Of a stretch of 64,000 bases of DNA, positions 16,636-24,834 are shown piece by piece (the first letter of the stretch is position 1; each line of letters opens with the position of its first letter). A program made the position numbers and the translations under genes. Source of the DNA: Variovorax sp. J2L1-78 (GTDB taxonomy: Bacteria; Pseudomonadota; Gammaproteobacteria; Burkholderiales; Burkholderiaceae_C); the NCBI RefSeq assembly GCF_030317205.1, contig NZ_JASZYB010000001.1, positions 2,108,001-2,172,000 of the forward strand. Reading direction: 5' to 3'. The notes beneath the pieces were generated by a model that saw only the letters and a program-made list of their open reading frames with translations, made no database searches and was not told where the DNA came from.

Positions 16636-17463
16636 ATGGAAGCAGGCGCGGTCATGGCGGGCGAGATCGTCCTCGGTGTGAACAACATCGAGGTCGTCTA
16701 CAACAAGGTGGTGCAGGTGCTGCGCGGCCTGTCGCTGGCCGTGCCGCGCGGCGAGATCGTCGCGCTGCTGGGCAGCAACGGCGCAGGCAAGTCCACCACG
16801 CTGAAGGCCATCTCGGGCCTGCTCGCGCTGGAAGACGGCGAGGTCGAGGCCGGCCGCATCGAGTTCAACGGTCGCAGCACGGCCGACCGGCTGCCGCAGC
16901 AACTGGTGCGCGACGGGCTCAGCCATGTGATGGAAGGCCGCCGCGTCTTCGAGGACCTGACGATCGAGGAAAACCTGGTGGCCGCGACCTACGCGCTGAC
17001 CGGCCGCAAGGACGCAAAGCCTGACTTCGACGCGGTCTACAGCTACTTTCCCCGCCTGCACGAGCGTCGCAAGGGGCTGGCGGGCTACCTCTCGGGCGGC
17101 GAACAGCAGATGCTCGCCATTGGCCGCGCGCTGGTCGCGCAACCACAGCTCATCCTGCTCGACGAACCCTCGCTGGGCCTGTCGCCCAAGCTGGTCGAGG
17201 ACATCTTCACCATCATCGCGCGCATCAACGCGGAGCGCGGCGTGTCGATGCTGCTGGTGGAGCAGAACGCGACGGTGGCGCTGGCCGTGGCACACCGCGG
17301 CTACATCATGGAGAACGGCAAGATCGTGATTGACGGCAGCGCGGAACGGCTCGCGTCTGACCCCGACGTGCGGGAGTTCTACCTCGGCGTGGGCGGCAGT
17401 GGCGAGGCGCGCAGTTTCCGCGCCATCAAGCACTACAAGCGGCGCAAGCGGTGGCTGTCATGA
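16636..17463 (+). CDS. ABC transporter ATPase LivF
   Basis: A 275-residue LivF-type ATPase. Walker A is GSNGAGKSTT near residue 53, the signature is YLSGGEQQMLAIGRAL near residues 154-169, Walker B is LILLDEPSLGLSP, and the switch His position is occupied as usual in LivF (VEQNATVAL). The C-terminus is extended by a basic stretch (HYKRRKRWLS). It follows the binding-protein gene after 4 bases and its stop overlaps the acyl-CoA ligase ATG (ATGA at 17460-17463). An alternative start at 16654 is possible. It pairs with LivG at 12310 to drive the importer. Confidence 0.92.
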   Translation: MEAGAVMAGEIVLGVNNIEVVYNKVVQVLRGLSLAVPRGEIVALLGSNGAGKSTTLKAISGLLALEDGEVEAGRIEFNGRSTADRLPQQLVRDGLSHVMEGRRVFEDLTIEENLVAATYALTGRKDAKPDFDAVYSYFPRLHERRKGLAGYLSGGEQQMLAIGRALVAQPQLILLDEPSLGLSPKLVEDIFTIIARINAERGVSMLLVEQNATVALAVAHRGYIMENGKIVIDGSAERLASDPDVREFYLGVGGSGEARSFRAIKHYKRRKRWLS

Positions 17464-19271
17464 CATTGCCGCACCTCACCCTGCCTCAGATGCTGCGCGA
17501 ACAGGCGCGGCGCACGCCCGCCAAGGTGGCGATCCGCCAGAAGGACTTCGGCATCTGGAAGCCATTGAGCTGGCAGGCCTACGCGGAGCGCGCGATGCAC
17601 GTCGGGCTCGGCCTGCGCGCGATCGGGCTCGCGGCCGGCGGCCATGTCGGCGTGCTGTCGGAGAACCGCACCGAATGGGTCCTGGCGCAGATGGGCACCG
17701 GCCTGGTCGGCGGCGTGACGGTCGGCGTGTACCCGACCAGCCCGGCGAGCGAGGTCGCCTACGTGGTCGGCCATGCGGACATCGAAGTCATCGTCTGCGA
17801 GGACCAGGAGCAGACCGACAAGGTGATCGAGTCGCTCGACAGCCTGCCGCGCCTGCGGCGCATCGTGGTGATCGAGACCAAGGGCCTGCGCAACCTGGCA
17901 CCGGAACATCGCGACAAGGTGACGACCTTTGCCGAGGTCGAGCGGCTCGGTGCCGCGTCGGCCGTGCAAGGCGGCGGTGCGCTGATCGATGCGGCACTCG
18001 CCGCGCAGACGCTCGACGACATCGGGCTGATGATCTACACGTCGGGCTCGACCGGCAAGCCGAAGGGCGCGATGCTGTCGTACCGCAACATCCGCGGCGT
18101 GGTGCCGGGCATCGTCGACCGGCTCGGCCTCGACGGCGACACCACGCACCTGTCGTACCTGCCGCTGTGCCACGTGGCCGAGCAGATGCTGACGGCCTTC
18201 TTGCCGCCCTACCTCGGCTCGCAGGTGAACTTCGGCGAGTCGATCCGCACCGTGCAGGAAGACCTGCGCGAGGTCGCGCCGAGCATCTTCCTCGGCGTGC
18301 CGCGCATCTGGGAGAAGCTGCACGCGTCGATCAGCATCAAGCTGCAGGAAACAGGCCGCCTGCAGCGCGGGCTGTTCGACCGCGCGTGGAAGCGCTGCGA
18401 GGCACTCGCCACCCGGCCGCGCGCGCAATGGTCGTCTGCCGACCGCCTGGCGCATGCCGCGAGCTACTGGCTGGTGCTGCGCGCGCTGCAGAACTTCATT
18501 GGCCTGCGCCGCGTGAAGGTGGCGCTGACCGGCGCGGCGCCGATTCCGCTGGACGTGGTGCGCTTCTTCCGCACCCTGGGCGTGCCGCTGGTCGAGGTGT
18601 ACGGCCTGACCGAATCGAGCGGCATGGTGACCGGCCACCGTCCCGACGACGTGGTGGTTGGCACCGTCGGGCCGCCAACCCTTGGCGTGGAGCACCGCGT
18701 GGCCGACAACGGCGAACTGCTGCTGCGCGGCGACATGGTCTTCGCCGGCTACTACAAGAACGACGAGGCCACGGCGCAGTCGATCCGCGATGGCTGGCTG
18801 CACACCGGCGACGTGGTGCGGCAGGAGCCGAACGGCCACCTGCGCATCGTCGACCGGCTCAAGGACATCATGATCACCGCCGGCGGCAAGAACCTCACAC
18901 CCTCGGAGATCGAGAACACGATGAAGGGCAGCCCCTATATCAAGGAATGCGTGATCGTGGCCGAGGGCCGCAAGTTCGTCGGCGCGCTGATCCAGATCGA
19001 CTACGAGACCGTCGGCAAGTGGGCCGAGGCGCAGCGCATTCCCTTCACCAACTTCCGCTCGCTCACCGAGCATGCCGACGTGCTGAAGCTGATCGGCGAC
19101 GAGGTGGCGCGCGGCAACGCCAAGCTTGCGCAGGTGTCGCACATCCGCCGCTTCCACCTGCTTGCCAAGGAACTGGACCACGACGACGGCGATGTCACCG
19201 CGACCATGAAGGTGCGGCGCTCCGCCATCTACAAGAGCTACGCGAGCGAGATCGAGAGGCTCTACGTCTGA
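17460..19271 (+). CDS. AMP-dependent acyl-CoA ligase (long-chain fatty-acid-CoA ligase type)
   Basis: A 603-residue adenylate-forming ligase that activates a carboxylic acid with ATP and CoA. Motif A3 is YTSGSTGKPKGAMLSYRN near residue 198, motif A5 is YGLTESSG near residue 381, and motif A7/A8 is GWLHTGDVV followed by DRLKDIMITAGGKNL. The length and insertions resemble FadD15-like bacterial long-chain ligases. The ATG at 17460 overlaps the livF stop; a GTG at 17451 is an alternative. Ending a Liv importer operon that faces an enoyl-CoA hydratase and thiolase, it probably activates the imported acid. The substrate is not known. Confidence 0.9.
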   Translation: MTLPHLTLPQMLREQARRTPAKVAIRQKDFGIWKPLSWQAYAERAMHVGLGLRAIGLAAGGHVGVLSENRTEWVLAQMGTGLVGGVTVGVYPTSPASEVAYVVGHADIEVIVCEDQEQTDKVIESLDSLPRLRRIVVIETKGLRNLAPEHRDKVTTFAEVERLGAASAVQGGGALIDAALAAQTLDDIGLMIYTSGSTGKPKGAMLSYRNIRGVVPGIVDRLGLDGDTTHLSYLPLCHVAEQMLTAFLPPYLGSQVNFGESIRTVQEDLREVAPSIFLGVPRIWEKLHASISIKLQETGRLQRGLFDRAWKRCEALATRPRAQWSSADRLAHAASYWLVLRALQNFIGLRRVKVALTGAAPIPLDVVRFFRTLGVPLVEVYGLTESSGMVTGHRPDDVVVGTVGPPTLGVEHRVADNGELLLRGDMVFAGYYKNDEATAQSIRDGWLHTGDVVRQEPNGHLRIVDRLKDIMITAGGKNLTPSEIENTMKGSPYIKECVIVAEGRKFVGALIQIDYETVGKWAEAQRIPFTNFRSLTEHADVLKLIGDEVARGNAKLAQVSHIRRFHLLAKELDHDDGDVTATMKVRRSAIYKSYASEIERLYV

Positions 19272-19300
19272 GGGAAGCGAGACGGCGCCGGTGAGGGCGA

Positions 19301-20014
19301 TCAGGCCCCGAAGGCACCGTCGATGGTGTGCATCGCCCCCGTCACGAAACCGGCTTCCGGCCCTGCCAGCCACGCCACCATGCCCGCCACTTCTTCCGAA
19401 CGGCCGTGGCGCTTGATCGCCATGAAGCTGTGCATCAGGTCCTTCATCGGTCCGTTCTCCGGGTTCGCGTCGGTATCGATCGGCCCCGGCTGCACGATGT
19501 TGATCGTGATGCCGCGCGGGCCGAAATCGCGTGCCAACCCGCGCGCCAGTCCTTGCAGTGCGGATTTGCTCAGCGCATAGGAGGCCATGCCGGAGACCGG
19601 CATGCGGTCGCCGTTCACCGAACCGATCACGATGATCCGGCCACCTTGCGGCATCTGCCGCGCCGCTTCCACCGAGGCGTGGTACGGCGCGTGGACATTG
19701 ATACGGAACAGGCGATCCACCGCGTCGGGGTCCTGCTCCAGTGCATCGCCGAAGATGGCGATGCCGGAGTTCACCACAAGCACATCCAACGGGCCGCTGT
19801 CGCGAACCCGGGCGATGACCGCGTCCCGATCGGCGCTGTCCGCGAGAAACGCGGTGCTGCCTGTTTCGTCGGCCAGGTGCTTGGCCGCTTCCGGCGAGCC
19901 GGCGTAGGTAAATGCCACGCGCGCACCGTCCGCCACGAAGCGCCGTACGATGGCCGCCCCAATGCCCCGGCTGCCGCCGAGCACCAAAACCGATTTGTCC
20001 TTGAACACTGACAT
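19301..20014 (-). CDS. bdcA: SDR oxidoreductase BdcA (cyclic-di-GMP-binding biofilm dispersal mediator)
   Basis: A 237-residue short-chain dehydrogenase. The NADP-binding motif is GGSRGIG (residues 13-19), and the catalytic Ser132, Tyr146 and Lys150 are in place. It looks very similar over its whole length to E. coli BdcA, for example in NVHAPYHASVEAARQMP, GSVNGDRMPVSGM and the C-terminus GAMHTIDGAFGA. E. coli BdcA is reported to bind cyclic di-GMP and promote biofilm dispersal; the same role here is inferred. It is divergent from the TetR-type gene bdcR, as in E. coli. The ATG at 20014 gives the expected N-terminus. Confidence 0.9.
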   Translation of the reverse strand: MSVFKDKSVLVLGGSRGIGAAIVRRFVADGARVAFTYAGSPEAAKHLADETGSTAFLADSADRDAVIARVRDSGPLDVLVVNSGIAIFGDALEQDPDAVDRLFRINVHAPYHASVEAARQMPQGGRIIVIGSVNGDRMPVSGMASYALSKSALQGLARGLARDFGPRGITINIVQPGPIDTDANPENGPMKDLMHSFMAIKRHGRSEEVAGMVAWLAGPEAGFVTGAMHTIDGAFGA

Positions 20015-20033
20015 GGATCACTCCTTCGTATTA

Positions 20034-20051
20034 ATGTAGTGAATGATACAT
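20034..20051. promoter_or_regulatory. Dyad ATGTA-N8-TACAT, candidate BdcR operator
   Basis: Inverted repeat ATGTA (20034-20038) and TACAT (20047-20051), in the AT-rich 72-base gap between the divergent bdcA and bdcR genes. This is the only clear dyad there, and it lies where repressor binding would block bdcA transcription. Binding by BdcR is inferred. Confidence 0.5.
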
Positions 20052-20086
20052 AATTCGTCGTGTTGGTTGTCAAGGATTTTGTAATC

Positions 20087-20677
20087 ATGACTACAGATAT
20101 TTTGCGCACCCGTGGTCGGCCACGCGGTTTCGACCCGGAGGAAGCGGTCGCGACCGCGCAGCGCCTCTTCCACGAGCGCGGCTACGACGCGGTCAGCGTG
20201 GCGGACCTGACGAAGGCCCTGGGCATCAACCCGCCCAGCTTCTACGCGGCCTTCGGCAGCAAGGCCGGGCTGTACGCACGCATCCTCGATCGCTATGCCG
20301 AGACCGGTGCCATCCCGCTCATGGAGATCCTGGGGGTCGATCGCCCGTTGGCGGTGTCGCTGGCGGAAGTGCTGGAACAGGCGGCCCGCAGCTACGCCGC
20401 GGACCCCACCGCGACGGGCTGTCTGGTGTTGGAGGGCACACGCTGCAACGACCCGCAGGCGCGCGACGCGGCCTGCGGCTTTCATGTGGCTGCGCAAGAC
20501 GTGATTCGCCGCGCCATCGCCGAACGCTACCCGCAGGACGCGGATCGGTTGGCGGATTTCGTTTGCACCACCATGGCCGGACTCTCGGCCAGCGCGCGCC
20601 ACGGGCAAAGCCTGGACCGCCTCCTGGCCACCGCACGGCTCGCCGGCATGGCGCTCAAGCAGGCACTGCCTGCGTAG
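20087..20677 (+). CDS. bdcR: TetR-family regulator BdcR
   Basis: A 196-residue TetR-type repressor. The DNA-binding domain includes RGRPRGFDPEEAVATAQRLF and the recognition part LGINPPSFYAAFGSKAGLYA (residues 44-63). It resembles E. coli BdcR over its length, including DRPLAVSLAEVLEQAARSYA and GLSASARHGQS. The ATG at 20087 was preferred to a GTG at 20060, because an AAGGA lies upstream and the N-terminus then matches the family. It is divergent from bdcA, which it probably represses. It converges with the amidase gene, leaving 41 bases between the stops. Confidence 0.88.
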   Translation: MTTDILRTRGRPRGFDPEEAVATAQRLFHERGYDAVSVADLTKALGINPPSFYAAFGSKAGLYARILDRYAETGAIPLMEILGVDRPLAVSLAEVLEQAARSYAADPTATGCLVLEGTRCNDPQARDAACGFHVAAQDVIRRAIAERYPQDADRLADFVCTTMAGLSASARHGQSLDRLLATARLAGMALKQALPA

Positions 20678-20718
20678 CCGCACGTCAAAAAATAGCGCGT
20701 GCCTACAACGGGCGCGCC

Positions 20719-22065
20719 TCAATCAGCCTGCAGGGCCGCTTCGACCGCCAGCGCCACTGCAGCCAATCGCGCGTCATCGCCGTGCACCGAGGACAGCATC
20801 AGGCCAACCGGCAGTTCGCCTTCGCGCTGGCACGGCAGGCTGAACGAACAGCCGTCGAGGAAGTTGATGGCGAAGGTGTTGCGCAGCAACAGGCCGTTGG
20901 CCTTGAAGAAGGCCTCGTCGGTCGCCAGTGCCTCGATGGCCGGCGCGACGATCGGCACCGTGGGGCACAGCAGCGCGTCGAAGTCCCCGATGGCGCCTTC
21001 GACGCGGCCAATCCAGTCGCGGCGTCGGTCCTGCATGACGATGTAGTCGGCCGCACTCACCGACATGCCGAGGTCGACGCGTGCCGCGACGCGCGGGTCG
21101 AAGCGGGCGCGCTGCGCGCCGATGCGGGTGCGGTGCACGGCCGAGGCCTCCACCGGCGAGAAACCGCCGGGGGCGTTGATCTGCGCGATCTCGGCCAGTT
21201 CGGCCAGCGGGATGTCCACCACGATGGCGCCGGCGGCCGACAGCACGTCCAGTGCGCGGTCGAAGGCCTGGGCCACGGCCGGCTCGATGCCGTCGAACAT
21301 CAGCGTGCGCGGCACCGCCAGGCGCAGGCCCTGCAGCGGCCGGCGGCGGACCGCGAGCGGCGTGTCGGCGATGGCGGCGTCGACCAGCAGGCAATCGGCC
21401 ACGCTGCGCGTCATCGCGCACACGGTGTCGAGCGAGCGAGCGAGCTCGAAGGCGCCGGTGCGCGGCACGCGCGACTGCGTGCTCTTGAAGCCGACCAGGC
21501 CGCACAGCGCGGCCGGGATGCGGATCGAGCCGCCCGTGTCGGAGCCCAGCCCCGCCACCGCCAGGCCCAGCGCGACGGACACCGCCGCGCCCGACGACGA
21601 GCCGCCGGGGATGCGCGCCACCGCGATGTCGGCCGGGTTGCGCGGCGTGCCATGGTGCGGGTTGATGCCGACGCCCGAGAAGGCGAATTCGGTCATGTTG
21701 GTCTTGCCGACGATCGCCGCGCCGGCCGTGCGCAGGCGCGCGACGGCCACCGCGTCCGCCGTCGCGGCGGGCTCGCCGGCGCACACGACGGAGCCGGCCA
21801 TCGTGGTCTCGCCGGCCACGTCGTACAGGTCCTTCACGGTGATCGGCAGTCCGGCCAGCGCGGGCAGCGCCACACCGGCCGCTCGCGACGCATCGGCATG
21901 GCGCGCGGCGGCCAGCGCCGCGTCGCCGTAGAGCCGCGTGAAGACGTGCTTCGCCGCGTCAGCGGAAGCGCCTTCGAGCGCCTGCGCGACGACGGCTTCG
22001 TGCGACAGTTCGCCCCGCGCGATGCGGGCGCGCAGGGTCGCGATGTCCGGGCGGGCGGCGGCCAT
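20719..22065 (-). CDS. Amidase signature family enzyme
   Basis: A 448-residue amidase-signature hydrolase. The Ser-cisSer-Lys triad is visible: Lys in LPITVKDLYDVAG (near residue 78), and the two Ser in GSDTGGSIRIPAA and PGGSSSGAAVSV. It probably cleaves a C-N amide bond in the cytoplasm. The start MAAARPDIATLRARIARGEL at 22065 overlaps the stop of the DUF2848 gene by one base (TGATG), so the two are coupled. It is the last gene of the TRAP transporter cluster, which suggests that it acts on the imported compound or a derivative. The specific amide is unknown. Confidence 0.88.
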   Translation of the reverse strand: MAAARPDIATLRARIARGELSHEAVVAQALEGASADAAKHVFTRLYGDAALAAARHADASRAAGVALPALAGLPITVKDLYDVAGETTMAGSVVCAGEPAATADAVAVARLRTAGAAIVGKTNMTEFAFSGVGINPHHGTPRNPADIAVARIPGGSSSGAAVSVALGLAVAGLGSDTGGSIRIPAALCGLVGFKSTQSRVPRTGAFELARSLDTVCAMTRSVADCLLVDAAIADTPLAVRRRPLQGLRLAVPRTLMFDGIEPAVAQAFDRALDVLSAAGAIVVDIPLAELAEIAQINAPGGFSPVEASAVHRTRIGAQRARFDPRVAARVDLGMSVSAADYIVMQDRRRDWIGRVEGAIGDFDALLCPTVPIVAPAIEALATDEAFFKANGLLLRNTFAINFLDGCSFSLPCQREGELPVGLMLSSVHGDDARLAAVALAVEAALQAD

Positions 22066-22784
22066 CAGGCGACCACCTCGAGCGCCTGCACGGCGTAGCG
22101 GTGCACGATGCTGCGTTTCAAGCGCGGGTCGTGGATCTCCAGTTCCATCTCGGTGGCCGGGCGGATGCCTTCGCCCTTGCCGTTGGGGATGGCGCCCAGC
22201 GTGCCGCAGGTCATGAAGCGGCCTTCGATGCCGCCCTCGGCCTGGTAGATGCCGTCGCGCAGGGCAGCCAGCGGGCGGATCGAGGCGAAGGTGCCCTGCT
22301 GGTAGTCGATCCACTGGCCGTCTTCGAGGATGCGCGAGCGCAGCTGCAGTTCGTCCTGGTAGCCGGCCACGTCGCGCCAGCGCCAGGCGGTGGTGGCCAC
22401 CGGCTTGGCGCACATCTGCTTGGAGACGACCACCGAGTAGGTTTCGACATGGCGGTCGGTATGGTCGGAGGCCACCGTCAGCCACCACTCGCCACCGGCG
22501 AAGAAGAGCATCGGCTCGGCCTCGCCGGAGCTCTGCGCGCCGAGCGCCTCGATGGTGGGCGACTGCGTGAGCAGGCCGGCACCGACGCGGTAGTACAGCG
22601 GCACGCTCGACGGGCGCGGCACGCCGATGGCTTCGAGCTCCTCGATGTGGTGTTCGATGGCGGCGGCGTCGCGGCCGGTCCAGCCGGCGATGACCAGCTG
22701 GCGCGGCACCACCGACAGCAGCTGCGTGGCACGGGTGCCGTCGGCCGTCACGGATTCACAGGCGAAGGAAAGGGTCAGGGACAT
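22065..22784 (-). CDS. DUF2848 family protein (possible FAH-like fold)
   Basis: A 239-residue protein of the DUF2848 family, with no signal peptide or membrane segment. Parts resemble the fumarylacetoacetate hydrolase fold: VASDHTDRHVE, SKQMCAKPVAT, and especially GTLGAIPNGKGEGIRPATEM near the C-terminus, comparable to the GTPxGVG...PGD region of FAH enzymes. This resemblance is by eye and must be regarded as inference. It is coupled to the downstream amidase gene and follows the TRAP permease gene by 26 bases. A hydrolytic or lyase step in the catabolism of the imported substrate is plausible. Confidence 0.75.
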   Translation of the reverse strand: MSLTLSFACESVTADGTRATQLLSVVPRQLVIAGWTGRDAAAIEHHIEELEAIGVPRPSSVPLYYRVGAGLLTQSPTIEALGAQSSGEAEPMLFFAGGEWWLTVASDHTDRHVETYSVVVSKQMCAKPVATTAWRWRDVAGYQDELQLRSRILEDGQWIDYQQGTFASIRPLAALRDGIYQAEGGIEGRFMTCGTLGAIPNGKGEGIRPATEMELEIHDPRLKRSIVHRYAVQALEVVA

Positions 22785-22810
22785 GAGGAAAGGCTCCGCA
22801 AAAGGGGGAA

Positions 22811-24211
22811 TCACATGAGATAGGCGGGCAGCCACAGCGCGATGGCGGGAAACACCATCAGCACGATGATCGCGAACATGTAGACAGCCATGAAGGGCAT
22901 GACGCCGGCGAACACATCGGTGATGGGTCCGGGCTGGCGTCGCATGCCCTGCAGCACATAGAGCACCGTGCCGTCGGGCGGGCTGATCATCGCGATCTCC
23001 ACCAGCATCGTGATCACCACGCCGAACCAGATCGGGTCGTAGCCCAGCGCCGTGACCACCGGGAACAGCAGCGGGATGGTGGTGATCACCATCGACATGC
23101 CTTCCATGAAGGTGCCCAGCGCCAGGTAGAAGCCGATGATCACCAGCATGATCACCCAGCCCGGGAACGGCAGCCCCGTGAGGAACTTGGCCAGCATCTG
23201 TGGGATGCCCAGCGACGACAGGATGTAGTTCAGGAAGTACGCCCCGAACAGGATCAGCGCGATCATCGAGGTGGTGCGCGCGGTGGCCTTCATCGACTCG
23301 GCCAGCATCTTCCACTTGAGCTTGCGGTCCACCAGCGCCAGCACCAGGCTGCCCGCCACGCCGAGCGCGGCCGACTCGGTGGGCGTGGCCCAGCCGGCGT
23401 AGATGGTGCCCAGCACCAGCGTGATCAGCAGCGCCGTGGGCACCAGGTCCGACAGGCTGGCGATGCGGTGCTGCCAGGTGATGGCCTTGGACGCCTCGTC
23501 GCCGTGCAGCTTGAGCTTGTAGCTGTAGTACAGGATGACGGCCGTGAACAGCAGCACCACCAGGATGCTGGGCCCCACCGCCGCCAGGTACAGCGCGCCC
23601 ACCGAGGTCTCGGTGATCAGGCCATAGATGATGAAGGTGATGCCGGGCGGGATCAGGTTGCCCAGCGCGCCGCCGGCGGCCAGCGAGCCCAGCACCAGCT
23701 TGGGCGGGTAGTGGCTCTTCTCGAAGTACGGCAGCGCGACCGAGCCCATGGTGGCGGCGGTCGCCACGCTGGAGCCGGCCACGGCCGAGAACACGCCGCA
23801 GGAGATGATGTTGGTGTGCAGCAGGCCGCCGGGCAGGCGGCCCATCCAGATGTTGAGCGCACGGTAGAGGCGCTCCGACAGGCCGGCGCGCAGCATGACC
23901 TCCCCCATCAGCAGGAAGAGCGGCACCGAGACCAGCACGAAGTTGGTCGACGGGCTCCAGATCATCTCGCCGATGAAGTTCCAGAAGGGGCGGTCCGACA
24001 GCGCATAGCCGGCCAGCAGCGACAGCACCGCGAGCGCGGCGCCCACGTAGATGCCGCCGGCGAAGAAGCCGACGAAGGCCACCAGCACCGAGGCCAGCGC
24101 CCACCAGGGCACGCCGGAGGTGGCGATGGCTGCCGCATGGTCGTGCATGCCGAACAGCGAGGCGCCGCCGATCAAGAGGCCGATCGCGACGATGAAGACG
24201 ATGGCGATCAT
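22811..24211 (-). CDS. dctM: TRAP transporter large permease DctM
   Basis: A 466-residue DctM-type membrane protein with about twelve to thirteen hydrophobic segments. Typical stretches are VSVPLFLLMGEVMLRAGLSE, GAVAGSSVATAATMGSVALP-like sequence near residues 140-160, and GNLIPPGITFIIYGLITETS. It forms the transport channel of a tripartite ATP-independent periplasmic system driven by a sodium or proton gradient. Its ATG overlaps the dctQ stop by four bases. It works with the DctQ and DctP proteins encoded immediately upstream. Confidence 0.92.
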   Translation of the reverse strand: MIAIVFIVAIGLLIGGASLFGMHDHAAAIATSGVPWWALASVLVAFVGFFAGGIYVGAALAVLSLLAGYALSDRPFWNFIGEMIWSPSTNFVLVSVPLFLLMGEVMLRAGLSERLYRALNIWMGRLPGGLLHTNIISCGVFSAVAGSSVATAATMGSVALPYFEKSHYPPKLVLGSLAAGGALGNLIPPGITFIIYGLITETSVGALYLAAVGPSILVVLLFTAVILYYSYKLKLHGDEASKAITWQHRIASLSDLVPTALLITLVLGTIYAGWATPTESAALGVAGSLVLALVDRKLKWKMLAESMKATARTTSMIALILFGAYFLNYILSSLGIPQMLAKFLTGLPFPGWVIMLVIIGFYLALGTFMEGMSMVITTIPLLFPVVTALGYDPIWFGVVITMLVEIAMISPPDGTVLYVLQGMRRQPGPITDVFAGVMPFMAVYMFAIIVLMVFPAIALWLPAYLM

Positions 24212-24834
24212 CGCGAAGCTCCGGTGGCCGTGGTAGCGGCAGTGGTGGCAGGTTGTTGCATGCCTTGCTGCGCTTCGGCCACGGCCTCGAGCGTCTCGGC
24301 GGCTTCGTCGACGTAGGTGCGTGCCATCAGCATGCGGTCCATGCCGTCGGCGTCACCGGCGGCCAGCTGGCGCACGGCGCGTGCACCGAGGGCCACGCAG
24401 GCCAGCAGCATCAGTACCAGGCCGGCGGCCCACAGGCCCTGCGGGATGGCCAGCGGCGTGTGCAGTGCCGACAGGTCGGTGGCGCCGAAGTCCCACGAGT
24501 CCTTGGTCAGGGAGAAGGCACCCCAGGCGAAGAAGCCGGTGGCCACCAGCAGGGCGAGCAGCGAGGCCAGGTGCAGCCAGACGCGCACCTTCAGCGGCAT
24601 CTTCTGCACGAGCACGTCGATGCGCACATGGCCGCGCTCGAACAGCGTGCCCGCCAGCCCCCAGCTCATGCCGATGGCCATCAGGTAGCCGGTGACTTCG
24701 GTCGTCGCCTCGGTCGAGAAGCCCAGTAGGCGCCGCGCCGCGATGTCGAAGCAGATCAGCAGGGTGATCACCAGGTAGCACCAGCCGGCGATGGTCATCG
24801 CCTTGGCGCTCACCCATTCGAGCGCACGGAACAT
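24208..24834 (-). CDS. dctQ: TRAP transporter small permease DctQ
   Basis: A 208-residue DctQ-type protein with four membrane helices and the characteristic FERGHVRIDVLVQKMP segment after helix two. The C-terminal tail (about residues 165-208) is Ala/Thr-rich and longer than in many DctQ proteins. The ATG at 24834 overlaps the dctP stop by one base (TGATG); a GTG one codon earlier is possible. The stop overlaps dctM by four bases. It stabilises the large permease and links it to the binding protein. Confidence 0.9.
   Translation of the reverse strand: MFRALEWVSAKAMTIAGWCYLVITLLICFDIAARRLLGFSTEATTEVTGYLMAIGMSWGLAGTLFERGHVRIDVLVQKMPLKVRVWLHLASLLALLVATGFFAWGAFSLTKDSWDFGATDLSALHTPLAIPQGLWAAGLVLMLLACVALGARAVRQLAAGDADGMDRMLMARTYVDEAAETLEAVAEAQQGMQQPATTAATTATGASR

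Noticed and set aside
16654..16656. Second ATG of livF as the start
   Set aside because: It keeps the ATPase domain intact but has no better ribosome site than 16636; left as an alternative only.
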